Positions 55,478 to 64,000 of a DNA stretch of 64,000 nucleotides are shown piece by piece (the first letter of the stretch is position 1; every line of letters starts with the position of its first letter). The notes beneath the pieces were generated by a model. It was not told the origin of the DNA, did not search any database, and saw only the letters and a program-made list of their open reading frames with translations. Made by a program: the position numbers and the translations under genes. Source of the DNA: Neptunomonas japonica JAMM 1380 (GTDB lineage Bacteria; Pseudomonadota; Gammaproteobacteria; Pseudomonadales; Balneatricaceae); assembly GCF_016592555.1 (NCBI RefSeq), contig NZ_AP014546.1, positions 2,924,501-2,988,500 of the forward strand, read 5' to 3'.

Positions 55478-56363
55478 TTTTACCTGAACCTGAAGTATAT
55501 CGTTGCTGTTCGTTACGTTGCTGTGCGTTACGCTGCTCTCTGGCGTCTCGCGTCTGCTTTTGAACCCATTCGCGTTTTATCCATGCCAAAAACTTCTGAT
55601 CCCAATTACTCTCTTTACGCTCTTTATCGATGTAATAAAGAATAAACTCATCTAAACACGTTTCAACAAACTCACGCGGGATTTGATGTCGGGGAAGAAT
55701 AGAAAAGAACATTTCAGAAGGAGTCCAGCCCAACTGCATCATATGCAATTGCTGGTTTCTTTCTTCATGGCGATCAAATAATTGCTCTAGTTCATCTTTC
55801 TGCTTTTTCCACCCGATACTACCACCAAAAGCTGGCGCTGGCCCACGATCTCGCATGGTATTGCGTGAAGGCAAAGGACGTCTTGGGTATGGAGGAGGCG
55901 TTTCCAATACAGGCAATGTCGATGTCGAGGGGCTTTTTTCCTGATTATTGGACGAGCTATTTTGTGAATACTCTTTCGCTTCAGGTGCTGTCACACTAGG
56001 CATAGACATATTTGCTTGAATAGTCTGCTCGGGAACATCAATAATAGGAGGAGCCGCACGCCTTCCATGAGCTGGAGCTTGCGTAACGCGAACTGAGCCA
56101 GTTTTATTCTTAATCACTTGAATGGGAGTTTGTGCTGATAAAACAGCCAGCAATTCATCTGTTTTTTCTACCGACCAAAATTCAGTAACGCGCCGCCATT
56201 GCTGAGTAGAAAGAACAACCGAAGTGTTACCCGTCTGATCTGTGATACCTGCAACGCTGAGCTGCTCATGACAAACATAAAACAATAAAGCAGCTTCTAC
56301 ACCAAGCTGTCGCGCTAGCGATGGGTAAATAAACAACGGTTTTTCAGGGATCGTAATCGACAT
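55392..56363 (-). CDS. DnaT/lambda-O-like replication protein
   Basis: A 323-residue protein. The N-terminus (FIYPSLARQLGVEAALLFYV, VVLSTQQWRRVTEFW) looks like a winged-helix module; a proline/serine-rich linker covers about residues 100-180; the C-terminal part, LGWTPSEMFFSILPRHQIPREFV and DEFILYYIDKERKESNWDQKFLAWIKREWVQ, matches the DnaT DNA-binding domain. The basic tail (RDAREQRNAQQRNEQQRY) could bind DNA. It overlaps the P-like gene by 86 nt. A primosome role with its neighbour is inferred. Confidence 0.72.
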   Translation of the reverse strand: MSITIPEKPLFIYPSLARQLGVEAALLFYVCHEQLSVAGITDQTGNTSVVLSTQQWRRVTEFWSVEKTDELLAVLSAQTPIQVIKNKTGSVRVTQAPAHGRRAAPPIIDVPEQTIQANMSMPSVTAPEAKEYSQNSSSNNQEKSPSTSTLPVLETPPPYPRRPLPSRNTMRDRGPAPAFGGSIGWKKQKDELEQLFDRHEERNQQLHMMQLGWTPSEMFFSILPRHQIPREFVETCLDEFILYYIDKERKESNWDQKFLAWIKREWVQKQTRDAREQRNAQQRNEQQRYTSGSGKNDENTRTDTREKRKRVTAAIMDIKDTDW

Positions 56364-56372
56364 TCAAGTACC

Positions 56373-56402
56373 AAAAAGGGTTGCTGCTGAACTACAACCC
56401 TT
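56373..56402 (-). terminator. Rho-independent terminator after the CBS gene
   Basis: On the minus strand AAGGGTTG pairs with CAACCCTT (8 bp, 11-nt loop), followed by TTTGG. It separates the CBS gene from the DnaT-like gene. The arm sequence closely resembles the terminator at 32988. Confidence 0.75.
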
Positions 56403-56424
56403 ATCGGTGGTGTTCAGCGTATCA

Positions 56425-56832
56425 TTAACTGTTTTGCGCGAACTCTTCTACGGCTCGCAAAATATCACTGCGACTAATCTGCCCCACCAACTTACCTTCT
56501 CGTATAACAGGTAAGCGACGACGCCCTTTGTCGATGAAAATTCGTGCTACTTCGATGATATTTGCATCGTAATTGACTGTTTCTACATTTTTCGCCATAC
56601 AATCAGCAACACTCCCACCAACCTCTTCTTCGTGATAGGTAAGCGTCAAAATAGCTTTCAAGCAATCAACCTCTGAGATCAGGCCTACAAGCTCACCTTG
56701 AGCATTGGTAACCGGTGCACCAGATATCTTATATCTTAACAAACTATTGATCGCTTCAAAAAGATCGGTCTCAGGCTGAAAAGTCACCAACCCTGTTGCC
56801 ATATAATCCTGAACTTTCACAGATTTTAACAT
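56425..56832 (-). CDS. CBS-domain protein
   Basis: A 135-residue two-CBS protein: VQDYMATGLVTFQPETDLFEAINSLL, ISGAPVTNAQGELVGLISEVDCLK, and VADCMAKNVETVNYDA with RRRLPVIREGKLVGQISRSDIL in the second. Such stand-alone Bateman modules bind adenine nucleotides or regulate partner proteins; the partner is not evident. It is separated from the replication genes by a terminator and from purU by 93 bp. Confidence 0.9.
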   Translation of the reverse strand: MLKSVKVQDYMATGLVTFQPETDLFEAINSLLRYKISGAPVTNAQGELVGLISEVDCLKAILTLTYHEEEVGGSVADCMAKNVETVNYDANIIEVARIFIDKGRRRLPVIREGKLVGQISRSDILRAVEEFAQNS

Positions 56833-56925
56833 GCTATATCCTCCAACCTGATATCAATCTTCCCTTACCGGCATTACTTTACCTGTTTATATAGTAATGC
56901 AGCTAGCAGACAACAAGTATTGATT

Positions 56926-57780
56926 TCAGTTAAAAACTACAGTTTTATTTCCACGCACTAATATCCGGTCTTCCAGATGCCAGCGCAAACCACGTGACAA
57001 TACATTCTTTTCTACATCGCGCCCCAGCCTAACCATCTCTTCTGGTTGGTCTTGATGACTTATACGAATAACATCTTGATCAATAATAGGGCCTTCATCG
57101 AGGTCCTGAGTAACGTAATGACATGTTGCACCTATTAATTTAACTCCACGATCATGCGCTTGGTGATAAGGCTTCGCCCCAGCAAACGATGGCAAAAAGC
57201 TATGGTGAATATTGATGATCTGATGAGTGTATGTATCACATAATTCATGCGGCAAAATCTGCATATAGCGTGCTAATACAATCACGTCAGCGTTATATTC
57301 ATCGATAAGAGATTTGACCCCATCAAAGTGATTTTGTTTGTTATCTTTATCCACCGGAACATGATGGTATGGAATATCGTGCCACTCAACCATTGTTCTT
57401 AAGTCATTATGATTCGAAATCACGCAGGGAATATCACAAAACAATTCTTTGGAATGAAAGCGATATAATAGGTCTGCTAAACAGTGTGATTCTCGACTAG
57501 CCATCAATATGACACGCTTAGGAACAGCCGAATCGGTAATACGCCACTCCATCTGAAAAGATTGAGCAATAGGTGAGAACGCCTCTCTTAATTCATCTAA
57601 TTCAAAAGGCAGAGAGCTCGCAACAATTTCGACCCGCATAAAAAACCAACCAATTGAAGGGTCTGAATGCTGATTTGCATCAGTAATTGAACCGCCATGA
57701 CTAGAGATGAAATTACTCACCATCGCGACAACACCCACTCTATCGGGACAAGCCAGCACCAATCGATATCGACGTTCCAT
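56926..57780 (-). CDS. purU: Formyltetrahydrofolate deformylase
   Basis: A 284-residue enzyme hydrolysing 10-formyl-THF to formate and THF. An N-terminal ACT domain (YRLVLACPDRVGVVAMVSNFISSHGGSI; residues 4-80) is followed by a formyltransferase-like domain with VILMASRESHCLADLL, INIHHSFLPSFAGAKPYHQA and DEGPIIDQDVIRI. Length is normal. In the presence of a glycine cleavage system, PurU balances one-carbon folates, though the loci are far apart. Confidence 0.95.
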   Translation of the reverse strand: MERRYRLVLACPDRVGVVAMVSNFISSHGGSITDANQHSDPSIGWFFMRVEIVASSLPFELDELREAFSPIAQSFQMEWRITDSAVPKRVILMASRESHCLADLLYRFHSKELFCDIPCVISNHNDLRTMVEWHDIPYHHVPVDKDNKQNHFDGVKSLIDEYNADVIVLARYMQILPHELCDTYTHQIINIHHSFLPSFAGAKPYHQAHDRGVKLIGATCHYVTQDLDEGPIIDQDVIRISHQDQPEEMVRLGRDVEKNVLSRGLRWHLEDRILVRGNKTVVFN

Positions 57781-57960
57781 TGTTTTTACATTCCAATTAA
57801 ATTAAAAAAATAATAACAATAATAGCAGCTTAACTACCTTGCAGGCATCCACTCTTGGTTGAATCTAAGATCAATACAAGCGAACTATTAGAGTAGCTCT
57901 GCTTTTTTTAGTTTTTCTAGCTATGATAAGAATATACATATGTACTGGAGCTTGTATCTA

Positions 57961-59493
57961 ATGCACTTCACCCCCGAGCGTATGACACCCTTAAAAGCCC
58001 TACGTCTGGGTATTGATACCCACCATGAGTTAATTATTTATCTTCGCGCAGACTGCCCAGTATGTCGCTCTGAAGGCTTCTCTGCGATGTCACGAGTACT
58101 GGTATCATCAGAAGAGCACCATGCAATTGCCACACTTAATATCGTTACCGGTGATCTATTAAAAAAAGGACAAATTGGATTTTCAGAACCCGCTTGGCAA
58201 CGTTTATATTTACAAAACGATAATCCAATATGGCTATCTCATCCAAAACCCGTTCAGTCGATGTCCTACGTCAGAGCCAAAGTATATGGCCACACACTCG
58301 ACGAAATAGCTTTTCAAAGTATTATCAACGACATTGTTGATGGCCGATATGCCGATGTTCATGTCGCCGCATTTGTGACGGCATGCGGTGATAAAAATCT
58401 TAGCAATGATGAAATAACGTCCTTAACTCATGCCATGATCAAGGCAGGAAGTACTATTGATTGGAACCTCCCTCTAGTCGTAGATAAGCATTGCGTAGGC
58501 GGGCTACCAGGAAACAGAACCACCCCTATTATCGTCCCTATTCTAGCTGCATGTGGACTAACAATGCCCAAAACATCATCACGTGCAATTACCTCACCCG
58601 CAGGCACAGCAGATACGATGGAAACGCTCACCAATGTCTGTTTATCCCAAGATATGATGCGCAACGTAGTAAATCAACAAGGTGCTTGTTTAGCATGGGG
58701 AGGCTCGATGCGACTCAGTCCAGCTGACGACTTACTCATTCAAGTGGAGCGTGCGCTTGATATCGACAGTGAAGGACAATTAATAGCCTCCGTTCTTTCT
58801 AAAAAAATTGCTGCCGGAGCTACTCATGTATTAATTGATATTCCCGTTGGAACTACAGCCAAAATACGTACATCAGAAGCAGCGGAGCAACTAGCAGAAA
58901 GCTTTAAGAGCGTGGCAAAAAATCTTGGACTATCACTGCAAGTATTACTATCAGATGGCTCCCAACCCGTTGGAAAAGGCATCGGCCCAGCCTTAGAAGC
59001 TTATGACATTCTTGCCGTCTTACAAAATAGACCAGATACACCCCAAGATTTAAAAAAACGTGCCTGTACGCTTGCTGGTGCCATGCTGGAGATGATTGGG
59101 TACGTTAAACCTGGCAAAGGACTCGCTAAGGCCCTACACGTTTTGGAAAACGGAGAAGCTTGGCGTAAATTTCAAGCAATCTGCCACGCTCAAGGCGGAT
59201 TTCACACTCCCCCCATTGCGCCATACCGTTATAATATTGTATGCCATACATCAGGGACCGTTTTATCCATAAATAATAGAAAACTGGCCCAAACAGCCAA
59301 ACTAGCAGGAGCCCCTGCGGATCCTGAAGCGGGCGTTGAGTTGTTTGTTAAAATAGGTCAAAAAGTTAGCATTAACCAAATTCTATTAACCATTCATGCT
59401 GCCAATATTGGTGAATTAAACTACGCCGTTGAGTTTCTTGAAGAACACAAAGATATGATCCTGATAGATCATGGAGAAGAGACATGCCATTGA
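57961..59493 (+). CDS. Thymidine/AMP phosphorylase-family enzyme, archaeal AMP phosphorylase-like
   Basis: A 510-residue phosphorylase longer than classical DeoA (about 440), with an N-terminal extra domain. The phosphate loop DKHCVGGLPGNRTTPIIVP and MPKTSSRAITSPAGTADTME match archaeal AMP phosphorylase (KHSxGGxPGN) better than thymidine phosphorylase (KHSTGGVGDKT); the usual serine is a cysteine. ACLAWGGSMRLSPADDLLI also fits the AMP group. GGAG at 57947-57950 favours the ATG at 57961. It overlaps the PRPP synthase gene by 10 nt. AMP phosphorylases give ribose 1,5-bisphosphate; substrate here is unproven. Confidence 0.82.
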   Translation: MHFTPERMTPLKALRLGIDTHHELIIYLRADCPVCRSEGFSAMSRVLVSSEEHHAIATLNIVTGDLLKKGQIGFSEPAWQRLYLQNDNPIWLSHPKPVQSMSYVRAKVYGHTLDEIAFQSIINDIVDGRYADVHVAAFVTACGDKNLSNDEITSLTHAMIKAGSTIDWNLPLVVDKHCVGGLPGNRTTPIIVPILAACGLTMPKTSSRAITSPAGTADTMETLTNVCLSQDMMRNVVNQQGACLAWGGSMRLSPADDLLIQVERALDIDSEGQLIASVLSKKIAAGATHVLIDIPVGTTAKIRTSEAAEQLAESFKSVAKNLGLSLQVLLSDGSQPVGKGIGPALEAYDILAVLQNRPDTPQDLKKRACTLAGAMLEMIGYVKPGKGLAKALHVLENGEAWRKFQAICHAQGGFHTPPIAPYRYNIVCHTSGTVLSINNRKLAQTAKLAGAPADPEAGVELFVKIGQKVSINQILLTIHAANIGELNYAVEFLEEHKDMILIDHGEETCH

Positions 59494-60383
59494 TAATTTT
59501 CAACTTAGATTCTGACCCGTCTCTTTTTGATGAACTGACTCAAGCGCTGTCAGCCACGAAAGGTGAATTAGAACAACGGAAATTTCCTGATGGCGAGTCT
59601 TACCTTCGTGTTCACACTGATTGCAACCATCAAGATGTCATTATTTTTTGCAACCTTTACCAACCAGACCTTAAAATTTTACGCCTCCTCTTTTTAACAT
59701 CGACCTTAAAAGAGATGGGCGCAAAACAGGTTGGGCTCATCACACCATACCTTCCTTACATGCGACAAGATAAACAGTTTAATCGCGGAGAGTGTGTTAG
59801 CTCACGTCCATTTGCCAAACTCTTATCAGCCTCACTAGACTTCTTGGTAACAATGGATCCTCATTTACATCGATATAACTCGCTTGATGATATATACACG
59901 TTAAGGTCTCGCGTGGTATCTGCCGCGCCTTTAATAGCACATTGGATTCAACAACATATTCCTGCACCCTTGTTAATTGGTCCAGACATGGAGAGCGAAC
60001 AATGGGTTTCAGAAGTTGCCCGCTTAGCTGGTGCGCCTTTTCAAATACTAGAAAAAATACGCCATGGAGATACTCTCGTTGAAATATCACCTCCGAAACT
60101 AGCGCCTTATACAAATAAAACGCCCGTTCTTATCGACGATATTATTTCAAGTGGCAACACCATGTTAGAAACTATTAACCATCTCACTTTAGCCACTATG
60201 AAACGCCCTGTATGCATAGGAGTTCATGGTATTTTTGCAGAAGGAGCGTTCTCACAACTACAACAATTTGCCGACGTGATAACCACTCAATGCATACCTC
60301 ATTCAAGTAACGATATTAATATAGCTTCCGCATTAGCCGAAGCGACGTTTTTCTTAATCAATAAAAATACCACTCATACGTAG
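59484..60383 (+). CDS. prs: Ribose-phosphate pyrophosphokinase (archaeal-like)
   Basis: A 299-residue PRPP synthase. The PRPP-binding loop is VLIDDIISSGNTM, and RQDKQFNRGECVSSRPFAKLLS (in parts) resembles the archaeal RQD.RF..GE..S form rather than the RQDRR...VPITA of housekeeping bacterial Prs. The metal-site histidines MDPHLHR are present. It overlaps the phosphorylase by 10 nt. A separate housekeeping prs is expected elsewhere. The pair may recycle nucleotide ribose to PRPP. Confidence 0.85.
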   Translation: MPLIIFNLDSDPSLFDELTQALSATKGELEQRKFPDGESYLRVHTDCNHQDVIIFCNLYQPDLKILRLLFLTSTLKEMGAKQVGLITPYLPYMRQDKQFNRGECVSSRPFAKLLSASLDFLVTMDPHLHRYNSLDDIYTLRSRVVSAAPLIAHWIQQHIPAPLLIGPDMESEQWVSEVARLAGAPFQILEKIRHGDTLVEISPPKLAPYTNKTPVLIDDIISSGNTMLETINHLTLATMKRPVCIGVHGIFAEGAFSQLQQFADVITTQCIPHSSNDINIASALAEATFFLINKNTTHT

Positions 60384-60484
60384 ACGTACTTTTAACAACA
60401 CACTGTTCCTCTTTATACTTATGTTAATACAGAATAAATAAACTTAACTTTTCAGCATATATCTAAAAAATAGAGCACTATTAT

Positions 60485-61222
60485 ATGAACCCGACCATCG
60501 ACCTACTTAACAACCACCGATCTATTCGCGCTTTCAAAGAACAACCTATCAGCCAAGAAGTAATCAACACCTTAGTATCGTTCGGACAGGCAGCCGCAAC
60601 TTCTAGTTTTATCCAGGCATGCACTGTCATCCAAGTCGAAGACTCATCAAAAAGAGAAAAACTGGCAGAGTACGCTGGCAACCAAAAGTATGTTCAAACT
60701 GCTCCTACTTTCTTGGTTTTTTGTGCAGATATGAAACGTCATGAAATGGCTTGCAACCTACATAATGAACAAATGCAAAGTGGCTTTACCGAGCAATTTA
60801 TCACTGCTACTGTTGACTGTGCTCTATTTGCGCAAAATGTGGCTATTGCAGCTGAGTCTTTGGATCTAGGGGTTGTCTATATCGGCGGCATTCGTAACAA
60901 GGTGAATGACGTGAGTGACCTGCTAGATCTTCCAGAGCTTGTTTATCCTGTCTTTGGCATGTGCATTGGTTACCCCGATCAGTCACCCGAAGTTAAACCT
61001 CGTCTACCGCTACCTATCGTATTAAAAAAAGATTCTTATTCAAACGTTCAAGATTCTGAACTCTTGGCCGATTACGATAAAGTCATTCGTGATTATTATC
61101 TTTCGCGAACGGGCGGCAATAAAGATATGAGTTGGAGCGAACAGATTGCAGGGATGCTGGTAAAAGAAGCTCGACCACATATGCTTGATTTTTTAAAAGC
61201 TCGTGGTTACCTACTTAAATAA
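60485..61222 (+). CDS. nfsA: Oxygen-insensitive NADPH nitroreductase NfsA-like
   Basis: A 245-residue FMN flavoprotein of the nitroreductase family, NfsA/Frp type: LNNHRSIRAFKEQPIS (FMN phosphate-binding HRSIR), AATSSFIQACTVIQV, YIGGIRNKVNDVSDLLDLPE, FGMCIGYPDQ and KPRLPLPIV near the C-terminus. It reduces quinones, flavins or nitroaromatics with NADPH. No clear Shine-Dalgarno is visible. It is a single gene between prs and the GGDEF-EAL gene; any substrate is unspecified. Confidence 0.9.
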   Translation: MNPTIDLLNNHRSIRAFKEQPISQEVINTLVSFGQAAATSSFIQACTVIQVEDSSKREKLAEYAGNQKYVQTAPTFLVFCADMKRHEMACNLHNEQMQSGFTEQFITATVDCALFAQNVAIAAESLDLGVVYIGGIRNKVNDVSDLLDLPELVYPVFGMCIGYPDQSPEVKPRLPLPIVLKKDSYSNVQDSELLADYDKVIRDYYLSRTGGNKDMSWSEQIAGMLVKEARPHMLDFLKARGYLLK

Positions 61223-61298
61223 ATTACAGTATTCCTTAGCAGGTAGGATTCCAGACTATACTGCATTGGTATAAGGGTACTTTTATCAGTGAGCATTA

Positions 61299-63962
61299 AT
61301 GGACGCATTTAACAATCTGAAGATTAATTATTCTCCAGAGCCAACAATAGCAAACAGCGATTCGCAACCTACTGTTCAAGACTTGAATCGCTTACTTGTT
61401 TTGCAGCGAGATTTGCTTGAGAAGATCACGCTGAATCTACCACTGAAAACAGTGTTAGATGGCCTTTGCCTGGAAATAGAACAGATTGTGGGCTCATGCC
61501 ATGTGTTCATTATGCTGCTGAATAACCGCGGCTACCTAGACTTACTCAGCGCACCTAACGTATCACCAGAGCAAGCCCTGCTTTATAACCACTTACAACC
61601 GGGTCCTGAGGCTCACTCTAGTGGCACTGCTGTTTTCTCTGACCAGCCTGTCTTTGTAATAAATACACTCACCGATACCCGTTGGGCAAAACACCAAACA
61701 TTGGCCAACTCACAAAACATTGGCGCCTGCTGGTCTTACCCGTTACATGAGTCGGCACACAAGCCAATAGGCAGTATTTCTATTGCTAGCCCATCACCAA
61801 GAAGCCCTTCTACTTTCCATGCACGCTTACTTGAAAGCGCTGCTCATATTGCTGGTATCGCTATTTCACGTCACATTAGCCATGCCAACCTAAAAAATTC
61901 TGAGCAACGCTTTTCACATATAGTTTCGTCAATCCCTGGGGTTGTTCTACAAACTGAGTTCGACCTAAAGAACAACCCATATTTTACTTATGTTAGCGAG
62001 GGAATAGAAAACCTTTGCGGGGTCACCTCTAAAGAAGCAATGCTGCATTTTAGTGGGGTATGGAAATGTCTTCATGAAGATGATCGCGCTAATGTCGCTA
62101 AGTGCTTAACCAGCCGTTGCGCGGATGATTCATTGTGGACAACGGAGTGTCGAATACTTGATCAGCAAGGCCAAATGAAATGGATACACTTAGCTTCGAC
62201 ACCGGAATGGGATCAACACAAACAATTAAAACGCATTAATAGTATCGTTTTAGATATCAGTAGTGAGAAAGAAGCGAACGCACAACTAGAGTTAGCTGGG
62301 ATTGCCTTTGCATCAACCAATGAAGGAATAATGGTTGCAGATAATAACAACCATATTGTTGACGTTAACCGCGCATACTGCGAGATGACAGGCTTCTCCA
62401 GAGAAGAACTACTCGGAAAAACACCATCCCTACTTAACTCGGGCCGCCATGAAACTCAGTTCTTTGAAAACATTTACGAGACAATTGAAAAACAAGGCTT
62501 TTGGCAGGGAGAGCTTTGGAATCGCCGAAGTAACGGTGCTGTATATCCTCAGTGGTTAAATATTAACGCCGTTCATAACATTCAAGGTGAGCTCACACAC
62601 TATGTAAGTGTCGCGGCTGATGTAACAAATATTAAAGAATCAGAAGCAAAGCTGCGCCACATGAGCCAGCATGATGCACTTACAGATTTACCCAATAGGC
62701 AGCTATTTAAGATACTCCTAGACCATGCTATTGAACACACTAAAGATGAGCAGCATACAGCAGTGCTCATGATAGACCTTGATCGCTTTAAATACGTAAA
62801 TGAAACCATGGGGCACCAAGCAGGAGACCAATTACTCATTCAAGTTGCCCGCCGTTTACGAAATGTATTAGCAGATAACAATTTGTTAGCCCGTGTAGGG
62901 GGGGATGAGTTCGCCATTATGATCGAAAACTGCTCCCATCAAGGGGAAGTAGAAAGAATAGCGATGCGTATCGTTAGCGCCTTAGAAGGCGCTGTGGATC
63001 TTGATGGACATAACTTTTTCACTACCGCTAGTATTGGCATTTCGCTGTACCCCGAACACGGCTTTGACAGTGAAACCTTGATTAAGAATGCAGATACAGC
63101 AGTCCATCAAGCTAAAGATGACGGACGTAATAACTATGCATTCTATCAACCAGAACAATCACAATTTATTGAGCAGTGGGTTCGTTTAGAACCCGAGCTT
63201 AGAAGAGCACTGGCATTAGACCAATTTAGAGTTTTTTATCAGCCACAAATCAACGCTGAAACCGGCAAGATCTCTGGCGTTGAAGCTCTGCTACGCTGGC
63301 AACATCCAAAAGAAGGGCTAATTCCACCCGGTATGTTTCTTCCTATTGTTGAAGAGATAGGTCTGATGAATCAGGTCGGCAACTGGGTCCTAGAACAAGC
63401 TTGTGCACAAGCTGAAAAATGGAAAAAATCAGGATATCCAAATTTTCGTATTGCGGTGAACATTGCTGGACAACAAATTTTAAGCCACCGGTTAGTTGAT
63501 ATTGTCAAAGAACTACTTGAAAAATATGATATACACCCCGACCAACTAGAATTAGAAATTGTTGAAAACATCGTCATGAAGCATGCCGATGCTGCTCAAC
63601 CCGTGCTTAATGAATTGCGCAACCTCGGCGTTCGCTTAGCATTAGATGACTTTGGGACAGGCTATTCATCCCTCAGTTATCTGAAGATGTTACCCGTCCA
63701 AAAAGTTAAAATTGACCAGTCTTTGGTCAGAGATATTCCCGATGACCCTAACGATGAAGCTATTGCTAGGGCCATTATCGCACTTAGCCATAGCTTAAAT
63801 TTGAGCGTCTGCGCAGAAGGCGTTGAAACAGAAGAACAAAGAAAGTTCTTGAGCGGTGAGCACTGTGATCAATTACAGGGCTACCTAATCAGCAAACCTA
63901 TACCAGCAAACGAACTCAACTTATGGCTAGACCAGCAAGAGAGGCAAGTTGAAGTGCGTTAA
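61299..63962 (+). CDS. GAF-PAS-PAS-GGDEF-EAL c-di-GMP protein
   Basis: An 887-residue signalling protein without obvious membrane segments. Order: GAF (about 30-195), PAS (about 205-325; FSHIVSSIPGVVLQTEF), PAS with PAC (about 335-455; NEGIMVADNNNHIVDVNRAY), GGDEF (455-620) with intact ARVGGDEFAIMIE, and EAL (635-880) with GVEALLRWQHP and LDDFGTGYSSLSYLKMLP. The RxxD inhibition site before GGDEF is replaced by ADNN, so product inhibition there is unlikely. It could make or break c-di-GMP; direction is not decidable. Sensory input is probably cytoplasmic. Confidence 0.93.
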   Translation: MDAFNNLKINYSPEPTIANSDSQPTVQDLNRLLVLQRDLLEKITLNLPLKTVLDGLCLEIEQIVGSCHVFIMLLNNRGYLDLLSAPNVSPEQALLYNHLQPGPEAHSSGTAVFSDQPVFVINTLTDTRWAKHQTLANSQNIGACWSYPLHESAHKPIGSISIASPSPRSPSTFHARLLESAAHIAGIAISRHISHANLKNSEQRFSHIVSSIPGVVLQTEFDLKNNPYFTYVSEGIENLCGVTSKEAMLHFSGVWKCLHEDDRANVAKCLTSRCADDSLWTTECRILDQQGQMKWIHLASTPEWDQHKQLKRINSIVLDISSEKEANAQLELAGIAFASTNEGIMVADNNNHIVDVNRAYCEMTGFSREELLGKTPSLLNSGRHETQFFENIYETIEKQGFWQGELWNRRSNGAVYPQWLNINAVHNIQGELTHYVSVAADVTNIKESEAKLRHMSQHDALTDLPNRQLFKILLDHAIEHTKDEQHTAVLMIDLDRFKYVNETMGHQAGDQLLIQVARRLRNVLADNNLLARVGGDEFAIMIENCSHQGEVERIAMRIVSALEGAVDLDGHNFFTTASIGISLYPEHGFDSETLIKNADTAVHQAKDDGRNNYAFYQPEQSQFIEQWVRLEPELRRALALDQFRVFYQPQINAETGKISGVEALLRWQHPKEGLIPPGMFLPIVEEIGLMNQVGNWVLEQACAQAEKWKKSGYPNFRIAVNIAGQQILSHRLVDIVKELLEKYDIHPDQLELEIVENIVMKHADAAQPVLNELRNLGVRLALDDFGTGYSSLSYLKMLPVQKVKIDQSLVRDIPDDPNDEAIARAIIALSHSLNLSVCAEGVETEEQRKFLSGEHCDQLQGYLISKPIPANELNLWLDQQERQVEVR

Positions 63963-64000
63963 ATTTTTTGGTGCAATAGGCTCATCCATTCAATAACAGC

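Noticed and set aside
54653..56363. Prophage remnant
   Set aside because: Despite phage-like replication motifs there are no integrase, structural, lysis or att sequences, and flanking genes are housekeeping.

Overview
The window is ordinary chromosome from a gammaproteobacterium, most likely a marine member of the Oceanospirillales (the Neptunomonas/Amphritea/Marinomonas neighbourhood). The evidence is the protein families present (Na+-type MotY, RNase T, DUF2789, DUF3549, YqcC), a moderate GC content and dense short operons. The genus is inference. I see no rRNA, tRNA, CRISPR array, insertion sequence or prophage.

Layout. 1-3020 (minus): thrS-infC-rpmI-rplT, with rplT running off the left edge and infC using the classic AUU start. 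3172-6936: a GntR/FCD regulator divergent from lldEFG (lutABC-type L-lactate oxidation), with a TGGTC-A-GACCA operator between them. 7017-14379: small accessory genes: an entericidin-like lipoprotein too short for routine gene calling, DUF2789, YigZ, a small orphan, a LysR/qorB pair flanked by a direct repeat, a YHS protein/AraC pair and a MocR/DJ-1 pair. 14527-24365: a glycine/serine catabolic locus, sdaA-glyA-gcvH-gcvP on the minus strand and alsT, gcvT and a SoxG-like orphan on the plus strand. The gap between the two arms carries repeated TTTCC-TATT-GGAAA-like boxes. 24358-32972 (minus): a complete mevalonate pathway operon (mvaA-fni-mvaS-two GHMP kinases-mvaD) ending in DNA polymerase II.

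33096-40710: a LapBCE-type type I secretion system (ABC exporter, HlyD, LuxR-type regulator, TolC), with a small divergent protein and a receiver-TPR protein; no adhesin substrate lies in the window. 40824-50746: argG, motY, rnt, a 2-Cys peroxiredoxin, grxD, argD-argF, metR, pcaC-like, class II DAHP synthase and a YqcC-like gene. 50831-53127 (minus): two DUF1538 membrane proteins, a PII-like protein and a CBS protein in one tightly overlapping operon. This is the best candidate here for an undescribed system, perhaps a PII-gated transporter. 53572-56832: DUF3549, then a lambda-O/DnaT-like and lambda-P-like pair with overlapping frames that looks like a domesticated helicase-loading module, and a CBS protein. 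56926-63962: purU, an archaeal-like nucleotide phosphorylase with an archaeal-like PRPP synthase, nfsA and a GAF-PAS-PAS-GGDEF-EAL protein.

How it fits together. Two catabolic blocks (lactate, glycine/serine) and an isoprenoid operon each look self-contained. The exporter and the GGDEF-EAL protein hint at c-di-GMP-controlled surface adhesion, but the link is inferred. All family assignments come from reading motifs in the translated proteins; no database search was run.
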